Below, one piece after another: positions 29,601-38,916 of a stretch of DNA of 64,000 nt; position 1 is the stretch's first letter, and each line of letters begins with the position of its first letter. The stretch covers positions 7,026,535 through 7,090,534 of the forward strand of contig OZ025878.1 in assembly GCA_964019415.1 (NCBI GenBank), in the 5' to 3' direction. Below the pieces are notes generated by a model. It did no database searches. It saw nothing but the letters and a program-made list of their open reading frames with translations, and was not told the DNA's origin. Position numbers and translations under genes: made by a program. This DNA comes from Ianthella basta (Eukaryota; Porifera; Demospongiae; Verongiida; Ianthellidae).

Positions 29601-31023
29601 AGTGGACTACTGTGCACCATATTTCAGAATTGTATATGATGGTATCCTCAGGCTATCATTGTGGAGGCCAACCTCAACCCAGGTACGCAGACAGTGCATT
29701 CTTGTCTTTGTCACTCCAGAAATATTCTGCTGAAAGCAGTCTCAGTTCATTACAAGCTGGCCTAACCATAAGTCGAACCTACTTTAAAATTTCCACACTT
29801 TCCATAACTCTGACTATATGTCCTTCCCATGCCTCTTATTCTCCCACACTCTCCTGCCTTCCCCAATCTCCACACCGCTCCCTCTTACATCCCCACTCAG
29901 GTACTACAGAAAAGCTGATGCAGTAATGTTGGTGTATGACATCACATGTCGTGATACCTTCGATCGCCTGGATGAATGGTTGATGGAATTGAGAACTAAC
30001 GCAGCACAAGACATCGACATTATGCTGGTTGGGAACAAGAGTGACCTGCCATCTCCCCGGGCTGTGTCTACAGATGAGGCAAAAGCTTATGCGGAAGAGA
30101 ATTCCATGCTGTTCCATGAAACATCTGCCAAGGATGCTACAAATGTGGAATCAGCATTCTGCAAGCTTATCACCGGTCAGTGCATGCACATGGAGTCATA
30201 CGTAGATGTCATGAGCAATTATAACTTACGTGCAAGGCCTAAAGAATTTCATAGCTATGACGTCACATTCAGTTGTGCATTCTAGCTGCTTGAAACTCAT
30301 GTGTGTCTAAGTGGTGCCACGTAACCCCAACCTGCAAGGACATCAAGGAAGTATAGACTTATAGCTATACAATGATATATGATGCAATAAACTGTCCAAG
30401 GTGCAATCAAAATGAAGTTTTTCAGTGCATGTGAGTACTTGTGGCAGTGTGATATCCTCTGGAAGTGAACAGCCGAAGACATACCTGAAGTAGTCAGGTG
30501 AATGCGCAGGAAACTGTGGCACATATACACCTGCAACGCACTCATAATTGGTTGCTCTTATCTGTTAAATACATTCTGTACAGCCTTGAGTAATTGAATC
30601 CCAGCTCCAAACCCACGGCTCCAGCCCCACCATGCTACATAGCTCAGGACATGCTCTATGTCACTAGTCCTCCCAGTGGTGCAATGTCATACTGTGGGCA
30701 GGTGCATGTGATACCCCTTGCCGTATAGAGACAATGCACCCTGCTGCACATGCAGGTTATGGAGGCCACAAATAATTAAGTCGCCCACTCTAGTGCTGCG
30801 TCCCACAGCCATCCCTCTTGGTCAGCAAACAAATATGTATAGTGATTGCCTCCTCTTTTTCGTCTTTTTACATCCTCTCTCATCTCCTCTCCATGCATCA
30901 GAAACATATCAAAGTGGGAAACTCATTCATATACCATCTCATTCCCAAGGAAGCACGCACAACTTGCCAGTGACCCCCTCACCACTGCCACCACCACGAG
31001 GGTCGAAAAGTTGCTGCAAGTAG
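14748..31023 (+). CDS. Gene 3: CARD-Rab GTPase fusion with transposon-filled introns
   Basis: Predicted exons are 14748-14760 (MASR plus one base), 15304-15675 (CARD), 24320-24355 ([12 protein letters not shown]), 24495-24656, 24867-24900, 29901-30175 and 30902-31023. The CARD core reads [20 protein letters not shown]. The G motifs are all present: [30 protein letters not shown] and ETSAKD. The tail ends KSCCK, a double-Cys signal for geranylgeranylation. The ancestral acceptor of the CARD exon ('ccag|aag' in gene 6) is 'ccaaaag' here. Using the AG three bases downstream keeps the frame and drops one residue. Introns of about 8.6 and 5 kb hold most of the mobile DNA in this part of the window. 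The closest relative is gene 6. Confidence 0.75.
14844..14931. mobile_element. 88-nt hairpin insertion with a 13-nt target duplication in intron 1 of gene 3
   Basis: The insert is bounded by the direct repeat 'ctatgagtagatc' (14831-14843 and 14932-14944). The matching site upstream of the gene 6 CARD exon, near 40720, has one diverged copy and no insert. The insert contains a perfect 22-bp stem (14849-14870 with 14876-14897) and a five-base loop 'acttt'. The family is unknown. Confidence 0.7.
16049..16700 (-). mobile_element. Repeat family A, short copy (terminal branched hairpin plus MAAPASEDF frame)
   Basis: The region 16049-16700 is the reverse complement of parts of 25620-26784. One end (16049-16100) folds as an outer stem AAGTATTTCG/CGAAATACTT holding two inner hairpins, one GC-rich (GGGGC/GCCCC) and one AT-rich. 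Then come a conserved 'gagtgacagagcagcga' stretch, a (CA)n tract (16166-16340), and a minus-strand frame that reads [17 protein letters not shown] and stops after about 40 codons. The coding status of that frame is unproved. Confidence 0.6.
16166..16340. repeat. (CA)n microsatellite
   Basis: About 170 nt of CA repeat with short interruptions lie inside the repeat-family A copy. The corresponding tract in the longer copy is (TG)n at 26575-26653. Confidence 0.95.
16916..17580. mobile_element. Foldback transposon with arms of about 200 nt
   Basis: Both ends read 'ttagtctggagaccagaccc' inward. Similarity between the inverted arms continues for roughly 200 nt through 'ggtctggtgcaactcgtatt', 'gcgaaatgcggcgaaagac' and 'aacatgaagaacgagtttgg'. 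The centre (17177-17365, minus) has a 62-codon frame starting [16 protein letters not shown], possibly a captured exon. No transposase is seen, so the element would be non-autonomous. Confidence 0.7.
18193..18406. repeat. Four tandem copies of a 53-54 nt unit
   Basis: Units start at about 18193, 18247, 18300 and 18353. Each contains 'gccacgcccatgctctaaat' and a self-complementary 'atgctctaaat...atttagagcat', so each unit can form a hairpin. The last copy is followed by unrelated DNA. Confidence 0.85.
18929..19018. promoter_or_regulatory. Cluster of five CRE-like TGACGT sites
   Basis: TGACGTCA occurs at 18929 and 18958, with TGACGT or TGACGTC at 18945, 18971 (reverse) and 19012, all within 90 nt. 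This is the binding motif of CREB/ATF bZIP factors. It lies inside a gene 3 intron amid repeats, so it may be a regulatory piece carried by a mobile element. No adjacent gene is evident. A short minus-strand frame at about 18985-19100 ([18 protein letters not shown]) is unrecognised. Confidence 0.4.
19630..20090. repeat. Dispersed repeat rich in 'gtgcaagttgc' and (CAC)n
   Basis: The motif 'gtgcaagttgc' or close variants recurs several times among runs of 'caccac' ending in a (CAC)n tract at 20066-20095. Related sequence occurs at 31320-31830. There is no credible coding frame. Confidence 0.6.
20091..20714. repeat. Palindrome of about 620 bp (arms of about 300 nt, loop of about 20 nt)
   Basis: The left arm ending 'ggtatgcaacttgcacttggg' (20390) is mirrored by 'cccaagtgcaagttgcatacc' from 20414. 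The mirror continues outward through 'gtgctagtcgaacagcacaa', 'gaccgggcaccagcatt' and 'gcaatctgtgcatgcag' to the edges. A few mismatches are present. The two arms give near-identical reading frames on opposite strands, none recognisable. Confidence 0.85.
20735..22545. repeat. Two tandem copies of an approximately 500-nt repeat; the second is split by a retroelement
   Basis: Copy 1 is about 20735-21160. Copy 2 begins near 21273 and, without the insertion at 21454-22269, ends near 22530. Each copy carries 'ggagttgagcagaa', 'ttcgcgaactcctcc' twice, 'aaacgaccgtcc' and 'ggccatcttggat'. Both copies are GC-rich and non-coding as far as I can see. Confidence 0.75.
21454..22269 (-). mobile_element. 5-prime-truncated non-LTR-type retrotransposon fragment
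   Basis: The 816-nt insert is flanked by a 13-nt target duplication 'accgtccatcata' (21441-21453 and 22270-22282) and encodes about 210 residues on the minus strand. Recognisable stretches are [29 protein letters not shown] with [13 protein letters not shown], and [12 protein letters not shown]. From memory, these match the conserved region downstream of reverse transcriptase in many invertebrate retroelement proteins. The spaced Asp residues (RLD... and FFD...) would suit a PD-(D/E)XK-like nuclease, which is inference. The frame's apparent start codons come from flanking DNA, as expected of a truncated insertion. Confidence 0.72.
22953..22977. repeat. GC-rich 11-bp hairpin, copy 1
   Basis: TAGGGGCTGCC-TGT-GGCAGCCCCTA is a perfect hairpin. 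It is repeated exactly at 25442-25466 in inverted context (both beside 'caatata'), so it marks the end of a dispersed element. A second GC-rich hairpin (GACCTGCCC-aaa-GGGCAGGTC) lies at 22866-22886. Confidence 0.7.
22978..23190. repeat. Foldback element with arms of about 80 nt
   Basis: The left arm 'ttgtaaggatgtagggatgg...' is mirrored by '...ccatccctacatccttacaa' at the right edge. The central loop contains 'ccttatggtcctacattc'. It abuts the GC-rich hairpin at 22953. Confidence 0.8.
23191..23990. other. Unassigned intronic DNA of gene 3
   Basis: I see no gene or repeat. The part from 23340 to 23830 is more GC-rich than its surroundings and may be the remains of an older insertion. Confidence 0.3.
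23993..24083. repeat. (TG)n microsatellite upstream of the gene 3 linker exon
   Basis: Nearly pure TG, about 235 nt before the acceptor at 24319. The same position in gene 6 holds a (TG)n of about 300 nt (49931-50228). Confidence 0.95.
25442..25466. repeat. GC-rich 11-bp hairpin, copy 2
   Basis: Identical to 22953-22977. A related hairpin (GGGGCTGC...GCAGCCCC) sits just upstream at about 25409-25432. The following 'gacattttgttgtatggctt' recurs at 28220, so this is one edge of a dispersed element. Confidence 0.65.
25620..26784 (+). mobile_element. Repeat family A, long copy
   Basis: It starts with the frame [17 protein letters not shown] (25640) and shares about 350 nt with the reverse complement of 16340-16700. 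About 560 nt not present in that copy follow, then (TG)n at 26575-26653, the conserved 'gagtgacagagcagcga', and a branched hairpin at 26728-26784 (outer stem AAGTATTTCGAGTT/AACTCGAAATACTT). A third hairpin end lies at 28516. No transposase was recognised, so I infer a non-autonomous family. Confidence 0.6.
26785..28515. other. Unassigned intronic DNA of gene 3
   Basis: Several open frames of 60-150 codons exist but none looks like a known protein. A short (TCAA)n run lies near 27352-27372, and 'gacattttgttgtatggctt' of the dispersed element seen at 25485 recurs at 28221. I see no supported gene. Confidence 0.3.
28516..28571. repeat. Repeat family A, terminal hairpin only
   Basis: AAGTATTTCGAGTC followed by GGGGCAGCAGCCCC, then 'tttttaactcgaa', the same arrangement as 26728-26784. 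The outer stem is partly eroded. Confidence 0.65.
28749..28855. repeat. 107-bp palindrome
   Basis: The left arm 'caggtacagacagtgtgggg' mirrors 'accctacactgtctgtacctg', and the centre is 'gggaatccacatgatcatgtggattccc' with essentially no loop. It is non-coding. Confidence 0.85.
29090..29525. repeat. Old interspersed repeat
   Basis: Variants of 'gaagctgggct.aaatagaggccaggt' recur four or five times, and the block ends 'cgggcctctatttggttaaatacggta'. This looks like a degraded DNA-transposon-derived repeat. No open frame is present. Confidence 0.45.
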
Positions 31024-32240
31024 ACATAATTTCAGGCACATATTATACATTATAGCAAAAGTTGTTGAAAATATTATTACACAATTTGATATTTATAATG
31101 TGTATTTAATTATGTATTATTATTTTTAAGAGCTATAGGGATGTACATGACATCTAGCATTCATATAATGTAATTATTATATGTTTATTCAGATGTGCAC
31201 ATGGTGGATGGCATATACGTACATAGCTAGCTATATATAGGGTACCTACTGACGCACAGTAGGCTCATAGAATCATTCAAGCTGTGTGCATATGCATAAT
31301 ATTATACAGTTTAACACCCACCGGTGCATGTAGTGTAGTTGCACTATAATTGTTAGAAGGCAACCACTGCCGTCACCATCATGTGCACCGGCCACATGTG
31401 CACGCACAGTACAAGTTACAAAATGTGGCTCCAGTATATATATGTGCCAAGGATAACACCTACCAGTGCAGCCACCACCTCCACCACCATACAGTCCAGG
31501 TTACATTCGCTGCAGCCAGTATATGCGGCAGAACATACTAGAAAAACGCCACCAGTACAAGTTACACAGGGTGACCACCACCAGTGCATGTAGAGTAGTT
31601 GGGAACATTGCTAGAAGGTCACCACCACCAGTGCATGTTAAGTTGCTGATGGTACCCACCATAAGTGCCAGCTGTAGAGTATTTGGGCCTGTTGGCCACA
31701 GCAACCAACCACACCGCAAGTTACAGCAGTGAAGGACTATTGGCATACTTAGACTGTTTGTACCATCTGCACCTTGAAAATGACCACCTGCGCAAATTTC
31801 AGAGGGCCAGAACCAGCACAGGCATCATTGGAGAGCATCGTGCGGCAAGCAAATGTAACTTGTTTGCAGCATAACTTGCTAGCTGCATGGTATATATTGA
31901 CAAGTAGAAGGAGCTAATTAATCCTGTTATGCCCTCTTCCACCAAGCTCTACTTGCATGGACTGTTGTAAATTCCGTAAAGAGCTCTTCTGATTGGCTAT
32001 GTATAATCTGTTGTCAATGTGACATCTTTTTTCGTACACATGCATGTGGTTGAGATCTGGTGTGTGTGTGATGTGCATGCTTGTGTGTCCCAATGACCTT
32101 TGAGAGGCAGCAAGGGTACTCAAAGGATTATCAAATTCAGGTGTCTTACAGTGCATTGGCACATTTCCAGGCACCAGTGGTAGCTACCTGTTCCCCATGA
32201 CAGCAAGTACTACTCCTGGTGCATTCCAGATTGTGATTAA
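31024..32240. other. Intergenic region between genes 3 and 4
   Basis: Positions 31320-31830 carry the 'agtacaagttac/gtgcatgt' dispersed repeat also seen near 19.7 kb. Positions 31920-32240 duplicate an intron segment of gene 2 (7890-8260, sharing 'ctacttgcatggactgttgt' and 'gattggcta'). Gene 4 therefore arose from a gene-2-like copy. Confidence 0.5.
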
Positions 32241-32387
32241 CAATATGTCACAAACTGAACAACGTAATCACTTAGCCTGTTCACCACCACTATTAACATA
32301 TTGCCTCACTTGGGGGGCTGTTATTTATTTATGTGGACTAATCAGTATTGGACTTGAACAGCTTCAATGGGATGATTACAACCATGA

Positions 32388-34557
32388 GTGTTGAAGTGGA
32401 ATCCAAAAAAGTCAAAGCCTACATATGGGACACAGGTTTGACAATGTACATTCATGCAGTTCCATCGCCACTCTTTTTGTGCCGCCTCTTCAGCTCTTCC
32501 TCTCCTCAAGGTTAATAAGTACTTAAGAGTGAGTATATTATATGGCATTGTTATATATTAAGTGTTCAGGAAACAGTCCATGCAAGCATTAGACTGGACA
32601 TTTATTGTGCAACTCACTTCCGTGCCCATTATCATATATATAGTGTGGTGCACAATATAAGATCATGATACTAACCATGTATATATATAGAATATACCCA
32701 AGTCTTGCATGTCGCCACATTTATGGTAATCATGCGTACAATGAGGTGATGTGGACACTTGCACTTTCTGCTTCAAATTTTGCAGCTGGTCAAGAAATAT
32801 ACAATATAGGTCCATTGCCCCTCGTAAGTTGGAAATGTATTGTGCATGTGTGTCATGAGGTGCTATGCACATGCTTGTATATATCAGGTATGTTTAGTGT
32901 TAATCTGCACTCAAACCGTGTTACCCTCTCATCACTTTTAAATTTCAATTTTTCTGTCATGCATCCCCACACCTTTGCTCCCCACACCCTAATGTCATCC
33001 ATCCATTTCCTGCACAGGTACTACAAAGGCGTTGATGGCGCTGTACTTGTGTATGACATGACAAACCGTAAAAGCTTTGAGAAGGTGGACATGTGGTTGA
33101 AGGAACTGCAAGAACAGGTGGACTCAAACATTGTCATCATGCTGTTTGGGAAAAAGTGTGACCTACCAAGACCCCGAGCTGTGCCCACAGACAAGGCTAA
33201 GGCTTATGCTGAGGAGAATTCCATGATGTTTTATGAAACATCTGCCAAGGATGGTACAAATGTGGAGGAAGCTTTATGTAAATTTCTGACAGGTCAGTAG
33301 TGCAGTTGCAGCTGTTATGAGCAGATGTATGCAGACCATGGTAAGCTGTCCAGCCAATCCAAATTTGGCTATACCACTGTTTCCCCTATCCACATTTTGC
33401 AGCAATTTTCCCTCTGCAATTTGAATAACAACCGCCATTGCATTATTATACTAGTCTATATGTTGGCATGCTGGCATGTCATACCGGTAAAAAATGGCTT
33501 CTGCCTAACAAGGTTAGTAGCGACACTTTCTGTGTGCATACCACTTACAAGAGTCACCATAAATAGCATGCATGGACACGTGTATATAGACATGCAGCAA
33601 TGGCTACCTCAACTGCCTGGCTGTGTAAGACTGTCAGCAACCCTCATTAGCAGCCATTAGGTCTCACATTGCTCCTTTGGGAAGGGAATGTGGTGTATCA
33701 CTACATTCCACCTGGCTATCTTGGCTATCTCGGTAGCCATTGACTGCATGTTGTCATACTGTCACTCTTGCTTGATGCCCAAGATTAGATATTATTAAAC
33801 CAGCTGTACTTGCAATAAGGGGAGGATAGCCATAATACAAAAAACAATTTGAGACAGTCCCTCATCTGACAGAATCTCAGTGTTCCTTGCAAACTTTAAT
33901 CTTCCACAGACTTGGTGGCTTGTCAGAATTGTAGAAAATGTGTTAGAAATTATGTATCAAAGTGTAAGTTGTGTCCATGTCATGCTGTGTGTACTACTTC
34001 ATGCATCCTTCATCCTCTGAACCATTTCTGCACAATTCAGAGTACATTACACTATAAACCTTCCTTCCTTCTTTATTGTTTTTGGATGAGATTTTTATAT
34101 GCATGCATAGTTTCTGAAGTGTAAGCTGTACCTCCTGTGTTTCAACGGTTTTCCCACCAGGTGGGTTGCCATGCCCTTCAGAGACACACTGCACCATGTA
34201 CATCTGCCCTTGTTTTTGGAGGAAACATTTTTATACACACCCTAAAATTATAGTAGTTCTTCCTGTCCATAAATGTGTCATGAAGTGCATGTATGCAGCT
34301 ACAAGCTGAACACGTGTCTCTTCCTTCTCTCTTATCAGTCCTATACACCACTTCCCTTAACTATACATCTTCTGTTCGTATGACATTGTACTCTCCCTCT
34401 TCTGGTCATAGTGATCCATCGCTTGAGCCAGCCGCGGGCACCCTCTATCCGCTTGCAACAAATGAAAATCAATACAATGGCAAGTTCACCATCACCACCA
34501 AGTAGCCCTGTGCCAGAGAGGAGCAGAAACAGACGCAGACTTTGCCACTGCAAGTAG
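32388..34557 (+). pseudogene. Gene 4: truncated Rab relic without CARD or P-loop
   Basis: Only the last third of the P-loop exon remains (32388-32435, [13 protein letters not shown]). The switch II exon (32786-32823) is 38 nt instead of 34 and so shifts the frame. The 275-nt exon (33018-33292) is open from YYKGVDGAVLVYDMTNRKSF to ETSAKD but reads FGKKCD where NKCD is expected, losing the Asn that reads guanine. The tail exon (34412-34557) is open and ends CHCK. No CARD exon lies between this relic and gene 3. The remains could be transcribed but cannot give a normal GTPase. Confidence 0.75.
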
Positions 34558-35471
34558 ACATAGCAGCATATCTTACAGTATTGAGGAGAAGCTTACTTCA
34601 CTTGAGAAGTGTATGTCTATGAGTCATGCATCTGTAAGCTTGCACACATGTATATATATCACTAACAAAACCTTTATTTTATGTGACAGTGACATTTTGT
34701 ATAAAAACAAAATATTTAATGTTTTTGTCATGAATTTGCAGTAAATCGTTTTTATGTACTCCAATGCCTTGGTTAATGTGAGTGAGACCAATGTGTACCT
34801 ATATATCTGTGGGTAAATGAATCTGGAAGTGTACATGCAGGCATGCATGCACGGTGCTTCCACATAATTTCAAAGTGTGCATGTGTGCATGTGGGCAGCC
34901 AGTGACAATAAGTGTGTGGCTGTTGAATAACTAGAATTATAGGGTGCTGGTTTTTCTTAACAGCAGGAAGGTAGCCCAGGTACGGTGGCAAATACGTTAG
35001 GTCAATGCACTATAGCTAGTTGCTGAGCACTGCACAATCCCTCCTTGTTCCATAAATAGATATAAGTATCAAGTTTATGTCATTTTAACAATAATTATAT
35101 AATATTTAGATGGTGCATGTCATTGTGTCTCTCCACAATGACATGCACCACCATCCCTACATCTATGCATGCATGTTTTTCTGGAAAACCTTTCATATGG
35201 TAGCATGATATAATTACATAATTATTATAATCATTATAGAGCTTAGCTATGCTGGCTTGCTGGCTATAGCTACACAATGTAGATCATTCCTCTGTGTCCA
35301 AGGAAAGTAAAGCTGTATAATCTTTGGACTTTCTGGTGCAGCTCTCGTCTTGCTCCTTGCTAGCCCTTGCTTTCTCGTCGACGCACAGTAGAACTAAGGG
35401 CTGGGTATATTATTATGGCTATACTAGCGTATTTCTGAAACCGCATCCGCTTTTATATAGATTCCAACAAA
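34558..35471. other. Intergenic region upstream of gene 5, with a perfect hairpin
   Basis: Positions 34610-34900 match the flank that follows the gene 2 tails. A perfect 16-bp stem, GGTGCATGTCATTGTG with CACAATGACATGCACC, sits at 35112-35149 (six-base loop). No coding sequence is visible. Confidence 0.6.
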
Positions 35472-38400
35472 ATGGCGTCGAAAAGCGACCTTAACATTGT
35501 TATAAATCTCTACAGAGAAGCATCGCATTATACCTTATCGCATTATTCTTCTTCCACCGTCTCCCAGTACGCTGTCTCTGTCCCCATGAGCAAGTGGAAC
35601 AAAGATGCCCTGATCTCTTTGGAACGAGACCTTAAGATCAATGTCAACCCCGACGAATTGATAGACCTTTTGGAGCGGCCAGCCGGTGGGTTCATGACTG
35701 AGGGTGAGAGGATGTCCGTGTGTGAAGAGCCAAGACGAAGTCACAAGGTGGGGCGCATTATTGCCGTCTTGCGGGGTAAGGGTGATCGCGAGTTTGACAT
35801 CTTCCTCAAACTGCTGAGGAACAGTGGTAATGAGGCATGGGCGGGACGGCTGGAGGAGGAAGCCAGGCGGTTCAGGAGAGGAACAAACGAAGTTAAGTAT
35901 TACAAGGCATTGAGTGGAGCTAGGAGCAGGGCAGCGGATATGACATAATGGGAGGTTTGCCATGGTTACCCACTGTTTTGTCAAAGCAAGAACAGTCTTA
36001 TTTATGTACACTGTCCGTTGGAGTTTCATGGCATAGCTAGCTATATCATTGTAGACCAAGGCAAAGAGCTATAGTGTAGCTCATATTACTGTAACTTCTC
36101 TGCTCTGCAGTGATAAGCATGCGAATACAACAGAGAGCTCCTCATCTGCAGCTATACCTGTTCACATTTTCCATGCAATGCTGAACACTGCATGCACTGC
36201 ATAGATTAATTCCTTTTGCTCTTGAGCTTTTATGCAAATAGTTTTATAGTATTAGAGTGCATTTGATTGCTTCCAGAGATTAAGTATATATCATCTCCAG
36301 CTATTCTTAACGGTTGACAATAATTTATTTATATTATTGTTCTATTGTATCCCCACCTCCTCCTCACACAGCCAAGTATACAAGGAAGCAAAAGATTGAC
36401 AGACAATACGACTATCTCTGCAAAGGTATAGATAATAAAAGGCTTCTGTTTTGTTGCCACTGGATATCTGTTTGAAGAAATTGCATGGCTCACATAGTTT
36501 AGTTGAGATGGATATGTTAACTTTGTTTGCATGTGAGGCCTTCAACCTTGGAAGATAGATCAATCGAGCAATTATGTATGTTTAGTCAGTAGTGTCCATC
36601 CTCCTTCCTTCCCTCCCTCTTTCTTCCCCTTCCATCCCTCTTCCCTCCCCTTCCCTCTCTCTTTCCTCCCCTTGCCTCCTGCTCCCCTCCTTTTCCCTCC
36701 CTCTCCCCTCCACTTCCCTCCATCTCTCCTCCCCTTGCCTTCCTCTCCTCTCCCATGCCCTTCCCTCTCCCCTCCACTTCTTTCCCTCTATCTCCTCCCA
36801 CTCCTTTCCTTTCTTCTCCCTCCCTTTTCTTATAGTTCTGTTGCTTGGTGACTCTGGTGTAGGTAAGTCTAATCTCTTATTACGCTTCACACGTAACGAG
36901 TTCAAGCTGGACTTAAGCAGTACCCTTGGAGTGGATTTTGACACCAGAATCATTGAAGTGAACTCCAAAGTAGTCAAGGCCTACATATGGGACACAGGTT
37001 AGTAATTCATTCCATGCACGTCTCCTTTCCATACAATCTGCCTCTTCAAATTTTCCTCTATACTGCTTCTCCCTCAACCCTACACTCTCCTTCTTGGTTA
37101 CTTTTCTCCTCCCACTGTTGTCATTTCGAGTGTAATGACACATTATTATTTTGTCGCTCTCCTGTTCTGATTTACTTTTGCCATGTTTGGATGCAAGTGG
37201 TTAGGAATTTTATAATAATGAAATTTAATGTTAATGTTTAAGAATTACTCATTCAGTTTTGCACAGATGGTCACAAAACATGGTAGGAATACGGAGAGAC
37301 ATAGTAAGAGTAACATGGCTGAGCCAAATTCTGGGAAAGTCCCCTGAGCTCTTATGTTGCCATATCTAAGAGATAGGAAAAAGATCATGTGTTTCATTGT
37401 TCACCAACTTCACCTTCAATTTTCTATCAATCTTCACCAAACTTGGTAGAGTATATCATAGCAATCTGATGAGTGACTTAAGTTGGCTAGCAGCTTTGCT
37501 GCTGGACTCCTTTAGACAAAATGCATTAACATAAGAAAATCTTGTGTATGCACATTGAGTTTTTCGGCATGAGTGTACAGAATGCAATTTTGATTGGTAA
37601 ATGCTCAGATTGTTAACAACTACGTATGTAATATATAATAGCAACTCAATGTAGTATAGATTATAGACATAGTAAATTATAATTACAGACCACAGTGGGT
37701 TCTTTTGTCTACATGCTTCACTGTTTGTTCATGTGTTGATATTATAGTATTCATGTCCACACATGTGATGTGTGTATGTATGTCTTGCGTTTGCAGCTGG
37801 CCAAGAGAGATTTAGTGCAATACCCAGAGGGTGAGTTTATACGGAGGAGGTATCAATACACAGTGTCACTGAAGTGTACTAGTTAACTTTATATACCCAT
37901 AAATGGACCCACCACTCCTTCAGCCCCTCATGCATGCTAGCATGCACACTCTTCCCCACACCCTACACTCATCTCCACACCATTCTCTCGTCCTCCTCAA
38001 TTCTCTCTGCCCCACAATGTTATAGCTATTTTGTACACACCCTTCTTCCCACACCCTCTTCACCCCTCTCTAAATGCACCACAGGTACTATAGAGAAGCT
38101 GATGGTGCTTTACTTGTGTACGACATATCAAATCGCCCCACCTATGAGAATGTAGAGAGGTGGTTGAGGGAGCTGGGACTCCATGCAAACTCAAACATTG
38201 TCATCATGCTGGTTGGGAACAAGTGTGACCTGAAACACATACGACAGGTACCCAAAGACGAGGCAAAGGCCTATGCTGAGAAGAACTCCTTCTTGTTCTG
38301 TGAAACATCTGCCTTAGATTCTACCAATGTGGAGGCAGCATTTCACAGCTTTGTTACAGGTCAGTGATGCAGATGGTGCAACCATATACAATGTATATAT

Positions 38401-38916
38401 ACTTGCAGCTAATAGTGGACTTGTACCCTGCCATTTTTTGTAATGTTTCTGCTAAATGCCATGTGCAAAGTAGCCAGAATAGACCTTCCATTATATGTAC
38501 ATGTGCTGTCACTGAGATTGTCACACTGCTATAACTCCAATCACTGTGCTCAATGCCTCAGCTGCAGCCTGCAGCGGCTGTGTATATATACTTTTGGACA
38601 TGCACTAGTGCTGACTCATGACTCTAGTTGTACTTGTCTGTGTATTTTGTCACATTTGGTTCATCGATATCACTGCTCATGCATTCCATCCAACCTGCTC
38701 TTTACCTTCCATCCTCCTCTTACTATTTCCTCTTTCACATTCTTTGATCCTGTAAACCTTCCCTCCTCCTTCCTCCCATTAGAAATATGCCAGCAGGGAA
38801 ATCCTCTTCCCGGCCCCTCCACTAGATCTGACCAACAACTGGAGAATAGCACCATAGTTGTCCATCGCCAGCCACTACTACCAGAGCAACAGGGGAATAA
38901 CTCCTGCAATTGCTAG
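35472..38916 (+). CDS. Gene 5: CARD-Rab GTPase fusion, the most intact copy
   Basis: The ATG at 35472 opens [19 protein letters not shown] and continues without an intron into the CARD (35586 on; core [20 protein letters not shown]), unlike genes 1, 2, 3 and 6, where a 13-nt first exon is spliced. The CARD frame ends in its own TAA (35946-35948). A weak phase-1 donor (A|GTGGAG, after 35913) would join it to 36372-36425 ([18 protein letters not shown]), then 36836-36997, 37797-37830, 38085-38359 and 38783-38916. The motifs [30 protein letters not shown] and ETSALD are present. The tail ends SCNC, a textbook Rab CXC double-geranylgeranylation signal. Full length would be about 365 residues. A CARD-only 158-residue product is the alternative. 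Confidence 0.7.
36598..36835 (+). promoter_or_regulatory. 240-nt polypyrimidine tract before the P-loop exon of gene 5
   Basis: Almost uninterrupted C/T (variants of 'cttcccctccctct') run directly into the acceptor 'cttatag' of exon 36836. It is far longer than a normal splice-site tract and is probably a microsatellite-like expansion of one. The mirror-repeat purine/pyrimidine composition could adopt H-DNA. Confidence 0.8.

Noticed and set aside
35535-36059. Minus-strand frame opposite the gene 5 CARD (also 1187-1780 opposite gene 1)
   Set aside because: Complementary shadow of the CARD exon. The same shadow recurs behind every CARD copy.
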